Part shown: positions 29,056 through 38,396 of the stretch, piece by piece
Position numbering within the stretch: the stretch's first letter is position 1
Layout: the number at the start of each line of letters is the position of its first letter
Assembly (NCBI GenBank): GCA_963781155.1
Contig: CAWAEC010000006.1
Span: forward strand, 992,001 to 1,056,000
DNA length: 64,000 nucleotides
Direction of reading: 5' to 3'
Origin: PALSA-693 sp963781155
GTDB lineage: Bacteria; Actinomycetota; Acidimicrobiia; Acidimicrobiales; Palsa-688
Position numbers and translations under genes: made by a program
The notes under the pieces: generated by a model
What the model was told of the DNA's origin: nothing
The model's input: the letters and a program-made list of their open reading frames with translations, nothing else
Database searches by the model: none

Positions 29056-31761
29056 TTACCTCCGGCGAGCTATCCATTTGCCTGCTTCCCACGCGAACAG
29101 CAGTACCACGGCTGCCAGCAGCCCGATTCCCCATTGTCGGGCAGTCACTTGGGTGGTGCCGAGCAGGCGGCGCAGGAAGTCTGCCTGAGTGATGAGGAAG
29201 GCTCCCGCCACCTCGGCCCCCGCGATGAGGTTCATCTTTGCGCTGTTGAAGGTGTCGGTGCGAAAGATGGTGTCGGTCTCACTGCGTGCCTCAAAGGCGG
29301 CGACCACCAGCATCAAGGAAAAGCCGACCAGGCCGATCGAGCGCCCGGTGGCCATGCCGCCGTAGTGATTCTTTCCGACCGCGATCAGCGTCAGGTTGGC
29401 CGCGGCGATGTAGAGCCCCACCAGACCCGACGTGATCATCACCCCTCGGGTCAGAATGGTGTCACCTCGGGGGCGGGGTGGGCGGTTCATCAGCCCGGGA
29501 GTTTCCTGGTCGAAGCCGAGAGCGACGCCGAAGGGAGCGTTGACCAGGAAGTTGATCCACAGGATCTGCGGAGGCGTAAACGGTTGCCCGGCAGCGAGGT
29601 TGAGCAGCGTGGCGCCGAGAAAGGTCAGCACGAATGCCACCAGTTCGAGCAACACGAAACGGATGTACTTATTGAGGTTGTCGTAGAGCTTGCGCCCCTG
29701 CTCCACGGCGTAGACGATGGTCGCGAAATTGTCGTCGGAAAGGATCATCCGGCCAGCATTCTTGGCGACCTCGGTTCCGCTGCCCATCGCCACACCAATG
29801 TCGGCGGCCTTGATGGCGGGGGCGTCGTTGACCCCGTCGCCGGTCATAGCCACCACATCCCCCTTTTTTTTCAGCGTGTCGGCGAGCAGCACTTTGTGCT
29901 CGGGCGCGACCCGGCCGACCACGCCGATGCTGTCGATCCGTTCGAGCCGCTCCGCTTCCGACAGGGCCGCGAACTCTGCGCCCAGCATGGCGTCGCCCGG
30001 AATCCCGAGCTTCTCGGCGATGGCCGCCCCGGTGACGACGTCATCGCCCGTCACCATCCGCACCCGGATATGAGCGTGCTGCGCGTCGCTGACCGCTGCT
30101 TTCGATTCCTCCCGGGGCGGGTCGACCATGCCGACCAGGCTGGTCATCTCCAGACCGTTGACCAATGCCAGCAGATCGCTGCTCGGGTCGAAGTCGGCCG
30201 GATCGAGGTCGCGAAACGCGCCGGCCATGACGCGCAGCCCTGCCTGCCCCATCCGCTGGACGTGCTGCTCGGCCCGCTGGCTGAGGCCGTCGTCCCATGG
30301 GATGCTCGTACCGTTGGCAAGTGCGCTGGTGGCACGGGCCATCACCGCCGGCGCCGCCCCCTTGACGAAGCAGCGCACCACGTCGACCCCGTTGGCATCC
30401 TTGGTCCCGTTGAAGGTGGCCATCAGTTTGTAGCTGGGATCGAACGGGAGCGTCGCCAGGCGAGGGTGCTCCTCCCGGGTGCCGTCAATGAAGATGCCGG
30501 CCTTGAACGCCAGCACGAGCAGGGCGCCCTCGGTCGGGTCCCCAACGACCTTGCCGTCCACGAGGGTGGCGTCGTTGGCAACCACATAGGGCAGGATCGC
30601 AGGCTCGAGGCTGTCGGTCTTACCGGCGGGGTGGCTGATCTGGCCTTCCAGGCTGTAGCCGCTGCCCGTGATCGCGTAACGGTCCGTGGGGTCGACGACC
30701 TCGACCGCGGTCATCTGGTTCATGGTGAGGGTCCCCGTTTTGTCGGAGTTGATGGCCGACGTGAACCCCAGTGTCTCCACGGAAGGGAGGTCCTTGACGA
30801 TGGCCTTCTGTTTCGCCAGCTCGACGCTGCCGAGCGACAGGACGACCTGGACGACCATGGGCAGGGCGAGAGGGATGGCGGCGATGGCCAGGGCGACCGC
30901 CGTGTTGAACAGCGTCGTCCAGGATTGCCCTCGACTGAGGCCCAGGGCGAACATCACGACCATGGTGATGCCGGCTGCGCCGACGATCCACAGGGTCAGC
31001 GTGTTCATCTGCTTGGTGAGCGGCGTCTCCTCCTTTGCCGTGGCGGAGAGCATCCCGGCGATCTTTCCTACTTCGGTGCCGCTTCCAGTCGCCGTCACGA
31101 TCACCACCGCGCTGCCGTGCGTCACGGGGGTGTGCATGAACACCATGTTCGATTGCTCACCGGGTTCGACCTCCCCGGTGGCCATGGTCGCAGCCTCCTT
31201 GGCCGCGGGGACGCTCTCTCCGGTCAACGCCGATTCGTCGATCTGGAGCGCGCTCGACGTCACGATGCGGCCGTCGGCGGGCACCTCGTCACCGGCGGAA
31301 ATGAGCACCACGTCCCCGACGACCAGTTGCTCGGCCGGGATGACAGCCTCCACCCCGCCGCGCCGGACCCTCGCGGTCGCCCTCATCATGGACTGCAGCG
31401 CGTTCATGGCGCTCTCAGCCTTGCCTTCCTGCCGCAGCCCGATCACGGCGTTGAACAGGGTGATCACGAAAAGGGCGATGGCGGTGGTCCACTGTTTGAT
31501 CGCGAGCGAGACGATGGCGGCCGCCACCAGAATCAACTGCATGTAGCTGGTGTACTGCCCGAGCAGACGCCGCAGCGCCGACGGTGGTTGCTCCACCGGG
31601 AGCTCGTTGGGGCCGTTGCGCTGCAGGCGGGCGGCGGCCTCGTCGGACGAGAGACCGGATGCCACGACGACGCCCAGCAGGCCGGCCACCTGCGCCGGAT
31701 CGACCGCATACCAGCGCTCGACGGCTGACCCCTCCCGGGTCTGCTCCACAGTAGCCACCAT
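29056..31761 (-). CDS. P-type cation-transporting ATPase of PacL-like layout with atypical ion-binding residues
   Basis: A 901-residue P-type ATPase. The phosphorylation motif NSDKTGTLTMNQM, the actuator loop DESALTGESVPAAK and the hinge VAMTGDGVNDAPA are all intact, and the layout is that of PacL-type pumps. The ion sites differ. M4 has AIPLALPMVV instead of IPEGLP. M5 has IRFVLLELVAFVL, where Ca2+ pumps carry Asn and Glu. M6 has LWINFLVNAPFG instead of LWVNLVTDGLP. The Ca2+-coordinating acids are largely gone and the PxxxP pattern resembles H+ pumps, so the ion is uncertain. Confidence 0.92.
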   Translation of the reverse strand: MVATVEQTREGSAVERWYAVDPAQVAGLLGVVVASGLSSDEAAARLQRNGPNELPVEQPPSALRRLLGQYTSYMQLILVAAAIVSLAIKQWTTAIALFVITLFNAVIGLRQEGKAESAMNALQSMMRATARVRRGGVEAVIPAEQLVVGDVVLISAGDEVPADGRIVTSSALQIDESALTGESVPAAKEAATMATGEVEPGEQSNMVFMHTPVTHGSAVVIVTATGSGTEVGKIAGMLSATAKEETPLTKQMNTLTLWIVGAAGITMVVMFALGLSRGQSWTTLFNTAVALAIAAIPLALPMVVQVVLSLGSVELAKQKAIVKDLPSVETLGFTSAINSDKTGTLTMNQMTAVEVVDPTDRYAITGSGYSLEGQISHPAGKTDSLEPAILPYVVANDATLVDGKVVGDPTEGALLVLAFKAGIFIDGTREEHPRLATLPFDPSYKLMATFNGTKDANGVDVVRCFVKGAAPAVMARATSALANGTSIPWDDGLSQRAEQHVQRMGQAGLRVMAGAFRDLDPADFDPSSDLLALVNGLEMTSLVGMVDPPREESKAAVSDAQHAHIRVRMVTGDDVVTGAAIAEKLGIPGDAMLGAEFAALSEAERLERIDSIGVVGRVAPEHKVLLADTLKKKGDVVAMTGDGVNDAPAIKAADIGVAMGSGTEVAKNAGRMILSDDNFATIVYAVEQGRKLYDNLNKYIRFVLLELVAFVLTFLGATLLNLAAGQPFTPPQILWINFLVNAPFGVALGFDQETPGLMNRPPRPRGDTILTRGVMITSGLVGLYIAAANLTLIAVGKNHYGGMATGRSIGLVGFSLMLVVAAFEARSETDTIFRTDTFNSAKMNLIAGAEVAGAFLITQADFLRRLLGTTQVTARQWGIGLLAAVVLLFAWEAGKWIARRR

Positions 31762-32002
31762 GACTCCTTCCCCAACCAGCAGCGGTGCTGGTCCGTGCTC
31801 CCCGGGTCCCTTGAGGGTGAACCCGTAACGCTAGCCACGCGGGACCGGACAGGGTGGGAAACCGCGTTGTCGGTGGCGTCCGCGCAAGCGACAAGGGGGG
31901 CAACAGCGGACCCGGTCCGGTGCCAGCCAATCAGGGTAAAAGACGGAGCGTCGCGGTCGAGGTGACCTCCGATGCCGCGTCGCCGGATCGCGAGGCTAAG
32001 AT

Positions 32003-32117
32003 GCAGCTTGGTTGGGGAGTAACCCGCTACCGGTGGATCGACATGCTGGCGTGATGAGCGCCCGGTCGCCGGGCCTGCTCTGTGCAGGTGGGCCAGACCT
32101 TCCGTTCGTGTGCTGCG
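32003..32117 (+). ncRNA. candidate yybP-ykoY Mn2+ riboswitch
   Basis: GGGGAGTAAC at 32014-32023 reproduces the nearly invariant GGGGAGUAGC loop of the yybP-ykoY family, and CCAGACCTTCC (about 32093-32103) resembles its conserved 3' GACCUU element. GCAGC (32003-32007) and GCTGC (about 32112-32116) could close the P1 stem. The next gene is a GDT1/UPF0016 Mn2+/Ca2+ exporter, a known target of this riboswitch class. I cannot compute a fold; the inner helices are unverified. Confidence 0.65.
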
Positions 32118-32174
32118 TCATAGTGGCCGGGAACGGAGGAAGGCGCTCCCACCTGGCCGGGAGGTTACCTTCGG

Positions 32175-32750
32175 GTGGAGCCCTACATTTTCTTGATCTG
32201 CTTCCCGATCATCTTCCTTGGGGAGTTGCCGGACAAGACCATGTTCGCCAGCCTGGTCATGGCCACCAGGGGCAGACCCCGTCAGGTATGGCTGGGAGCA
32301 GCCGGCGCCTTTGTGGTCCACGTGGTCATCGCCGTCACCATCGGAGTGGCCCTGTTCGCCATCCTCCCGCAGCACGTCGTCGACGGCGTCGTTGCGGTCC
32401 TGTTCGGCTTTGGCGCCATCTATGCGTGGAGAGAGGGGAGTAAGGACGAGTCTGCGTTGGCCAGGAAGGAAAGCAGCAAGCACGGGGTGGTGCTCACCGC
32501 GTTTGTGGTGATCTTCCTGGCCGAGTGGGGCGACCTCACCCAGCTTCTCACCGCCAACCTGGCGGCCAAATATCACAATCCGTTGTCAGTTGGCATCGCC
32601 GCCGTACTTGCCCTCTGGGTGGTCGCCGCACTGGCGGTAGCCGGTGGTCAGACCCTGCTTCGCTACATGAGCATTTCCACCATGCGGAAACTTATGGCAA
32701 TCATCCTGCTCGGGCTCACCGCCTACACCGCCTGGTCGGCGGTGCAGTAG
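32175..32750 (+). CDS. GDT1/TMEM165 (UPF0016) family cation exporter
   Basis: A 191-residue, six-helix membrane protein with the two repeats that define the family: FLGELPDKTMFASLVMATR and FLAEWGDLTQLLTANLAAK (E-x-G-D-x-T type). These acids bind the transported Mn2+ or Ca2+ in exchange for H+. Starts at GTG 32175. The first motif has Pro for Gly (ELPDKT). With the upstream riboswitch candidate, Mn2+ export is the likely role. Confidence 0.9.
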   Translation: MEPYIFLICFPIIFLGELPDKTMFASLVMATRGRPRQVWLGAAGAFVVHVVIAVTIGVALFAILPQHVVDGVVAVLFGFGAIYAWREGSKDESALARKESSKHGVVLTAFVVIFLAEWGDLTQLLTANLAAKYHNPLSVGIAAVLALWVVAALAVAGGQTLLRYMSISTMRKLMAIILLGLTAYTAWSAVQ

Positions 32751-32840
32751 CCAGCCAACCGAATCACAGGCGGTGGTAGGCTGCAGCAGCCGCAAAGCCA
32801 TCTGAGTACCCGCCTGAGTGCATAGAGGAGGGTTCCGATC

Positions 32841-33623
32841 ATGCTCTCCTGGACCCCCGTCACCCGCCGTCTTCCCCTGTGGTTGGCGCTTTTCGGCCCG
32901 CTGGCGGCGGCCGCGGTCATGATCACCCTGCGAACTCACGTGCCCGACACTGATCTCGCACTTGCCATGGTGGTCGTCGTCGCGCTTGTCGTGCTCCCCG
33001 GATACCGAATCGAAGCACTTTTGGCCGGGGTCTCGGCGGGAATATGGTTCGACTTCTTCCTCACCAAGCCCTACGAGAGCTTCTCGATCGCGCGCGGCTC
33101 GGACGTGCAGACGACCGTCCTGCTGGCAATCGTGGGCGTCGTGATCGGCGAAATCGCCGTCCGGCGGCGTCAAGCGCGGACCGACACCAGAACGGCGCGC
33201 GACGAAGTGCTGAGCCTGTATGTCGCGGCCGAGATGCTGGCCGCCGGCCGCGACGTCGAGGACGTGCTGGCGCTGGTCAGCGAACAGTTACAGGATCTGC
33301 TCTTCCTCTCCGATTGTCACTTCGACCCGAGCGTTCGAGACGGGAAGGATCCCATGCTCAACCGGGCCGGCGAGCTCGATTACGGCCGTCTCAGTTGGTC
33401 GGCCGCTGACGACGGTCTGCCCAACCGGGACGTGATACTGCCCGTCGAGTCCGGAGGGCGGCGCCTGGGGTCGTATATCCTGCGGGGCCCGGCCATCGGG
33501 GTACCCCTGTCACAGGACCGCCGACTGGCCGCGGTGGCGCTGTCGGATCTGGCTGGCTCGGCCCTGAGTCGTGAGCCGGGTGGCTACCGCATCGATCGAT
33601 TTGGGAGCCCGTCCAACAACTGA
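32841..33623 (+). CDS. DUF4118 membrane protein with GAF-like domain, no kinase
   Basis: A 260-residue protein with AGAGGAGGG upstream of the ATG. Four transmembrane helices (residues about 10-105) match the KdpD-type DUF4118 sensor. IWFDFFLTKPYESFSIARGS is a hallmark block of that domain. A helical linker (LSLYVAAEMLAAGRDVEDVL) leads to a GAF-like C-terminal domain. There is no HisKA or HATPase domain, so it is a sensor without an output kinase. It follows the GDT1 gene by 90 nt. Confidence 0.75.
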   Translation: MLSWTPVTRRLPLWLALFGPLAAAAVMITLRTHVPDTDLALAMVVVVALVVLPGYRIEALLAGVSAGIWFDFFLTKPYESFSIARGSDVQTTVLLAIVGVVIGEIAVRRRQARTDTRTARDEVLSLYVAAEMLAAGRDVEDVLALVSEQLQDLLFLSDCHFDPSVRDGKDPMLNRAGELDYGRLSWSAADDGLPNRDVILPVESGGRRLGSYILRGPAIGVPLSQDRRLAAVALSDLAGSALSREPGGYRIDRFGSPSNN

Positions 33624-33774
33624 ACCGACGCTCCCTGGTCTTCTTCAGGTCTCACTCTCACGGGCATCCCGGAGCGCCTGGCAAGGAACTACAGTTCACG
33701 GCATCCAACTGAGTGTCGGAGCGCCGGGAAGCCTGGTCGGCATATCGGCGTCCGGTAGACGTTGACGAGCAGCC

Positions 33775-34719
33775 ATGGCGGGTGATGTCGCCGGGTTGGT
33801 CCTGAGCCTGGTCGTACTCGCCCTCACGGGTGATCAGTTCATCATCGGCGTGGCGCGCCTGGCCGGCGCGCTTCGCGTCCGGCCGACCGTCGTCGGCGCT
33901 TTGGTGGGCGGGTTCGGTACCAGTATCGCCGAGTTGATCGTGGCCGCCCTGGCGGCGGGCCGCCATTCCGCCGAACAACTGGCCCTCGGCAGCCTGATGG
34001 GTTCCATCATCGCCAACGTCTGCCTGGGCCTGACGATCGCCGCCTTGATCACTCCTGTGCGAGTCGACTCCGGCACCATTCGCCGCGAAGCTCCGCTGAG
34101 CGTGGCCTCGGTCGCCCTTTTCGCGCTCCTGGCGGGTGGGGGGATCTCCCGGGCTGACGGGGTGATCATGGCCGTGGCCCTGGTTCCGGTCGTGGTCCTG
34201 CTTTTCGTGAGCGCCCGCCGTGGTGGCGCAGACGAGCTTGGCGTCGAGGTGGTCGAGTTTCTCGAAGAGTCTGCGTACCAGCCTCGGCGGGAGGTCGTCC
34301 GCTCGCTCGTCAGCCTGGCCGTCATGCTCGGCGGCGCCGAGCTCATGGTGACGTCGTCGGTAGGACTCGCCAACCACCTCGGGTTCTCGCAAGGCTTCGC
34401 CGGGCTCACGCTCGTCGGGGTGGGCACGTCGGCGCCGTTGATCGCTTCGTCGATCCAGGCCGCCCGACGCGCTGAACACGATCTCGTCGTCGGCAACGTC
34501 CTGGGCGGCAACCTCTTCATTGCTCTCGGGGGAGGCGCCCTGGTCGGCCTGATCGCCCCGGGTCACGTCGCCGGCGCGGGCATCCTCCCGTTGGTCTTGA
34601 TGGTCGGCGTCGTCCTCGCCTCATGGTTGGCCATGGCCAGAAGACGGGTGCTGGCCCGAAGCGAGGCGCTCGTCCTTCTCATCGCCTATGCAGTCACACT
34701 CCCGTTCGTCAACCGTTAG
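33775..34719 (+). CDS. CaCA-family (Ca2+/cation) exchanger-like protein
   Basis: A 314-residue, roughly ten-helix protein with two alpha repeats: GGFGTSIAELIVAALAAG then LGSLMGSIIANVCLG, and GVGTSAPLIASSIQAARRA then VVGNVLGGNLF. This is the K+-independent Na+/Ca2+ exchanger fold (YrbG/CaxA-like). The first repeat keeps the acidic GTSxxE ion ligand; the second has GTSAPL, lacking the Glu. A lopsided site implies altered stoichiometry or a different substrate. Confidence 0.82.
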   Translation: MAGDVAGLVLSLVVLALTGDQFIIGVARLAGALRVRPTVVGALVGGFGTSIAELIVAALAAGRHSAEQLALGSLMGSIIANVCLGLTIAALITPVRVDSGTIRREAPLSVASVALFALLAGGGISRADGVIMAVALVPVVVLLFVSARRGGADELGVEVVEFLEESAYQPRREVVRSLVSLAVMLGGAELMVTSSVGLANHLGFSQGFAGLTLVGVGTSAPLIASSIQAARRAEHDLVVGNVLGGNLFIALGGGALVGLIAPGHVAGAGILPLVLMVGVVLASWLAMARRRVLARSEALVLLIAYAVTLPFVNR

Positions 34720-34743
34720 ACAGAGGCAGGGATCGCCACTGCC

Positions 34744-35248
34744 TTACCGATCCGGGTCGGGCTCTGTGAGCAGGTCAGTGAGCCGCTCCAGCGCCGGTAG
34801 GGCGCGATTCGACCAATTGTCGGTCTGCGGGGGAGAGTCGCTCGAGCGCGACGCCGATACGCCGCTCGTGCGCCTGTTCCCATTGGGCCAGCTGAGCCGC
34901 TCCGTCCGGGGTCAGGGTGACAACAGCGGCGCGCCGGTCGGCTGGATCGGTTTGCCGTTGGACCAGCCCGCTGCTGATCATCTGAGCGACCAGGCCGCTC
35001 ACGGTGCTGTTGGCGAGACGGAGTCGCCCGGCGAGGTCGCTGATCCGGGCTGGTGCCACCTCAGCCAGGGTCTGCAACAATTCGACCTGAGCCATGGGCA
35101 GCACTTCCCAGGGGATATCCGTGCGAATGCTGGCCCGCAGGGCGCGTCGGAGCCTGGTGACTACCTCGGTCAACTGCTGGGCCTCCACCGGGGCCGGCCC
35201 GACGCTGGCCTCTGCGTTCCCGCGCGCCGCGGACCGGGTGGTGGCCAT
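34744..35248 (-). CDS. MarR-family regulator, C-terminus frameshifted
   Basis: Winged-helix regulator of about 168 residues. The recognition core is RISDLAGRLRLANSTVSGLV and the wing is LVQRQTDPADRRAAVVTLT. As written the frame ends in an unlikely VESRPTGAGAAH; dropping one base near 34804 gives ALPALERLTDLLTEPDPDR and a stop at 34744-34746, a normal MarR dimerisation helix. Divergent from a DHA2 efflux pump whose promoter holds a palindrome, so it probably represses the pump (and itself) until a drug-like ligand binds. Confidence 0.85.
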
Positions 35249-35295
35249 GCCAACACTCTAGACCCGCCCCTGGTTTACCTCGGCTTCAGAACATT

Positions 35296-35306
35296 TCGGT
35301 AACCGA
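35296..35306. promoter_or_regulatory. palindromic operator TCGGT-A-ACCGA
   Basis: Perfect 11-bp palindrome, with partial symmetry one or two bases beyond, directly upstream of and touching the -10 element of the efflux-pump promoter. A bound MarR dimer here would block RNA polymerase. Confidence 0.6.
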
Positions 35307-35312
35307 TATAAT
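35307..35312 (+). promoter_or_regulatory. -10 element TATAAT of a leaderless efflux-pump transcript
   Basis: A consensus TATAAT ends 6 nt before the GTG start at 35319. Transcription would begin at or next to that G, giving a leaderless mRNA; no ribosome-binding site is present. The -35 region (about 35284-35290, CTTCAG) is weak. Confidence 0.65.
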
Positions 35313-35318
35313 AGGGCG

Positions 35319-36722
35319 GTGAGCTCGGCAGCCCGTTGGTTGGTGACGGAACGAGCGAGGCCGGAGCGCATCCGGGCGTGGCCGCGTGCCTGGACGCTGG
35401 CGGTGGCCACCGTCTGCCTCGGCGCCTTTATGGGCCAGGTGGACGCCAGCGTGGTGACGCTGACATACCGGCCCGTCGAGACGGAATTCCAGGCCGGGCT
35501 GGCCGGCGTCGAATGGGTGTCCCTGGTCTATCTCCTTACGCTGATCGCCCTCCTGATACCGGTGGGACGCCTGTCCGACGCTCACGGTCGCAAACTCTTC
35601 TACCTGTTCGGATTCGCAGTCTTTACTGTTGCTTCGGCCGCCTGTGGATTGGCCCCGACCTTGCTGGTGCTCGTCGCCTTTCGGGCCGTGCAGGCTGTGG
35701 GCGCCGCCCTCTTGCAGGCCAACAGCGTGGCGTTGGTCACCACGACTGCACCGCCAGGCCAGCGCCGCAACGCGCTGGGCGCCCAGGCCGCCGCCCAAGC
35801 CCTCGGACTGGCGCTCGGGCCCAGCCTGGGGGGAATACTGGTGTCGACCGTCGGTTGGCGATGGGTCTATTTCATCAACGTCCCCGTCGGCCTGATCGCC
35901 TTGGTCGCCGCCCATTATCTCCTTCCCCGCACCCGTGAACGCAGTCCGCTGACCCGGCTGGATGCGTCGAGTATCGCCACGTTGGCGACCGCCAGCACAC
36001 TGCTGTTTCTGGGGCTCTCCGCCGCATCCGGTCTGGATCTGCCGGTCCAGATCACCGTTGGTTGTTTTGTGTCGGCGGCCGTGGTTGCTTGGGCGTTCGT
36101 GCGTCGCCAACAGCGGGTGGTGGAGCCACTTGTGGACCCGGCGCTGTTCGGGAATCCCGTGTTTGCCGGCGGCCTTCTGGCCGCCATGTGTGGTTATCTG
36201 GTCCTGTTCGGACCACTGGTGCTGGTGCCGGTGGCTCTGGCGCAGAGGGGCATCACGGCCTTGACGGCCGGCCTGGTGCTGTCTGCTCTCCCCGCCGGCT
36301 TCGCCATTGCAGCCGTCGGTGCGCCCGCGATACTCCCGGCCTCGCTTGCGGACCGCCAGCGGGCGACGATCGGCGCCGTCATCTGCAGCGGGGCGCTGAT
36401 TGCCACCCTTGCCGTGTCCTTTTCACCTGGATACCTCGTCCTGGTGCTCGCGATTATCGGTATTGGCCTCGGGGTCTTCACTCCGTCCAACAACGCCACC
36501 ATCATGGGAGCTGTCCCTGCCGGGCTGTCCGCCACCGCAGGCGGACTGCTCAACCTGACCCGGAGCCTGGGGACCGCGCTTGGCGTTGCCCTCGTCGCCT
36601 TCGCCTTCCACGCCGGCTCAGCGCACAATGGCATCCTTCAGGGCGACCGGCTGGCCGTGGTATTCCTTGTTGTGGCGGCGCTGACGGCCACGGCCGCCAC
36701 CCGCGTCGGCGCCGGATCGTGA
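35319..36722 (+). CDS. DHA2-family (14-helix) MFS efflux transporter
   Basis: A 467-residue, 14-helix major facilitator. Family motifs include FMGQVDASVVTLTYRPVE in helix 1, GRLSDAHGRKLFYLFG (motif A) and LGPSLGGILVSTVGWRWVYF (motif C). Such pumps export drugs, dyes or lipids with H+. Starts at GTG 35319 on a probable leaderless transcript under MarR control. Confidence 0.9.
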   Translation: MSSAARWLVTERARPERIRAWPRAWTLAVATVCLGAFMGQVDASVVTLTYRPVETEFQAGLAGVEWVSLVYLLTLIALLIPVGRLSDAHGRKLFYLFGFAVFTVASAACGLAPTLLVLVAFRAVQAVGAALLQANSVALVTTTAPPGQRRNALGAQAAAQALGLALGPSLGGILVSTVGWRWVYFINVPVGLIALVAAHYLLPRTRERSPLTRLDASSIATLATASTLLFLGLSAASGLDLPVQITVGCFVSAAVVAWAFVRRQQRVVEPLVDPALFGNPVFAGGLLAAMCGYLVLFGPLVLVPVALAQRGITALTAGLVLSALPAGFAIAAVGAPAILPASLADRQRATIGAVICSGALIATLAVSFSPGYLVLVLAIIGIGLGVFTPSNNATIMGAVPAGLSATAGGLLNLTRSLGTALGVALVAFAFHAGSAHNGILQGDRLAVVFLVVAALTATAATRVGAGS

Positions 36723-36729
36723 CAGGCCG

Positions 36730-38271
36730 TCAGCCTGTCGTCTCGGTTTGGCCTTCGCGGCTCTGCTGCTGTACGCCGGGTTCCAGCCCGACGAAGGCGA
36801 TCACCGCGGCAGCAGCCATGATGCCTGCCATGACGTAGAACACCGTGCTGGTCGCGTGGGCGAAGTCCAGACGAACGTAATGGGGGATGGACGACAGACT
36901 GCCGGACCCGCTCTGGGATTGTGAGAGGCGGGACGCCTCTTTCGCCGCCTGCGCGGCCGGGACGCCCTGCGACTTCAGTGAGGCAGTGACGTGGGAGCGC
37001 AGCTGCGTGACCAGTATGGTCCCGAGAACAGCCAGGCCGAGACTGGCCGCGTAATTCCGGACCGTTTGCGTGATTCCCGTCGCCTCACCATAGGACAGCC
37101 TGGAGGCTCGATTGATGGCGTCGGTGTTCGCGGGACCCAACATGAGCCCAAGGCCTGCACCCGCCAAAATGACGAAGTCGACCTGGTTGGAGAACTTCAA
37201 CTGGGTCAACCTCTCCGCCCACAGGTAGTAACCGATCGCCGCCAGGACGCAGCCAACCACGACGGTGCGCTTGGCTCCTCGCCGGTCGAGGATGCGGCCT
37301 CCGATCTGAGCTGCCACGACGAAGCCAATGAAGAAATACAGCAAGTACAGCCCTGCTTGCTGGGACGACTTGCCCAGAGCGATCTGGGCGTACTCGCTGG
37401 CGAAAAAGAACATGGGGATAAAGACGAGCATGGCGGTCGCGAGAACGAGGTTCTCCACGAAGAAGGCTCGAATACGAAAGATCCGGATCTGGATCAGCGG
37501 TTGGGCGGTGCGGGCTTCGGTGAATCCAAAGATGATCAACAGGATCACGCCGGCTGCGATGGTCAGCCAGATCCCGGGATTGTGCCAGCCCCAGACGCTG
37601 GACTGCTGAAAACCAAATATGCTCAATCCAACGCCACTGACGATCAGGGCCAGTCCGCGGTAGTCGATGGGTGCCGGTCGGTACTCGGTCACCGGCTTCG
37701 CCAGGGCGGTGAGCACTAGAGCGATGATTGCCACCGGAATGTTGACCCAGAAGATGGCTCGCCAGGTCCATTGGGTCAGGTAGCCGCCGAGAAGGGGGCC
37801 GATGGCGGTGAGGCCGCCGGCTATGCCGAAGAACACGGCCAGGGCTCTGCCTCGTTCCTGAAATTCAAACGTTTGCACCACGATGGCCAGTGCAGCCGGG
37901 AACATGATGGCACCGCCCAGTCCCTGGAGCGCACGAAAGGACACGAGCCACGCTTCCGCCGCACTCCCCTTCGGGGTCAGCCCGCACAGTGCTGACGCGC
38001 CGGCGAACACGATCACCCCGAGCACAACCATCCGGCGGTGTCCGACCGTGTCAGCCAGACGGCCACCAAACGCGAAGAATGCAGCTAAGGACAGCAGATA
38101 GGCGTTTACCACCCACTGAACGCCCGTGGAAGTCAGGCCGAGCTCGTGCTGGATCTGAGGCACGGCGATCGAAACGATCGTCTGATCGATGAAGGTCATC
38201 GAGACGGCGAAGATCATCGCCGCTAGGACCAGGGTCCTCGACCGAGTTGGTCCGGCGCTCGTGGGGGGCAT
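36730..38271 (-). CDS. DHA2-family (EmrB/QacA) MFS efflux transporter
   Basis: A 513-residue, 14-helix MFS pump, convergent with the previous one (7 nt between stops). The start is ATG 38271 with GAGGAG upstream; an open frame to 38535 upstream is Arg-rich noise. Motifs: FIDQTIVSIAVPQIQHEL, GRLADTVGHRRMVVLG, IGPLLGGYLTQWTWRAIFWV (motif C). The two pumps share only family motifs, so they are not a recent duplication. Confidence 0.9.
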   Translation of the reverse strand: MPPTSAGPTRSRTLVLAAMIFAVSMTFIDQTIVSIAVPQIQHELGLTSTGVQWVVNAYLLSLAAFFAFGGRLADTVGHRRMVVLGVIVFAGASALCGLTPKGSAAEAWLVSFRALQGLGGAIMFPAALAIVVQTFEFQERGRALAVFFGIAGGLTAIGPLLGGYLTQWTWRAIFWVNIPVAIIALVLTALAKPVTEYRPAPIDYRGLALIVSGVGLSIFGFQQSSVWGWHNPGIWLTIAAGVILLIIFGFTEARTAQPLIQIRIFRIRAFFVENLVLATAMLVFIPMFFFASEYAQIALGKSSQQAGLYLLYFFIGFVVAAQIGGRILDRRGAKRTVVVGCVLAAIGYYLWAERLTQLKFSNQVDFVILAGAGLGLMLGPANTDAINRASRLSYGEATGITQTVRNYAASLGLAVLGTILVTQLRSHVTASLKSQGVPAAQAAKEASRLSQSQSGSGSLSSIPHYVRLDFAHATSTVFYVMAGIMAAAAVIAFVGLEPGVQQQSREGQTETTG

Positions 38272-38396
38272 AGCTACTCCTCGCGGGTTTCTCGGGAAAG
38301 GGTAGCGCGCCCGCTTCGCGGCCAGCCGGTTCGGTTGGTTCCGGCGCTCGCACCATCTCGGCTCCGAAGAGGACGGCGTGTGCCAGGCTGAGGGCC

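Noticed and set aside
29029..31728. 899-codon open frame on the plus strand, antisense to the P-type ATPase
   Set aside because: GC-rich codon bias keeps the antisense frame open; the product has no domain or hydrophobic pattern, and the minus strand encodes a clear ATPase.
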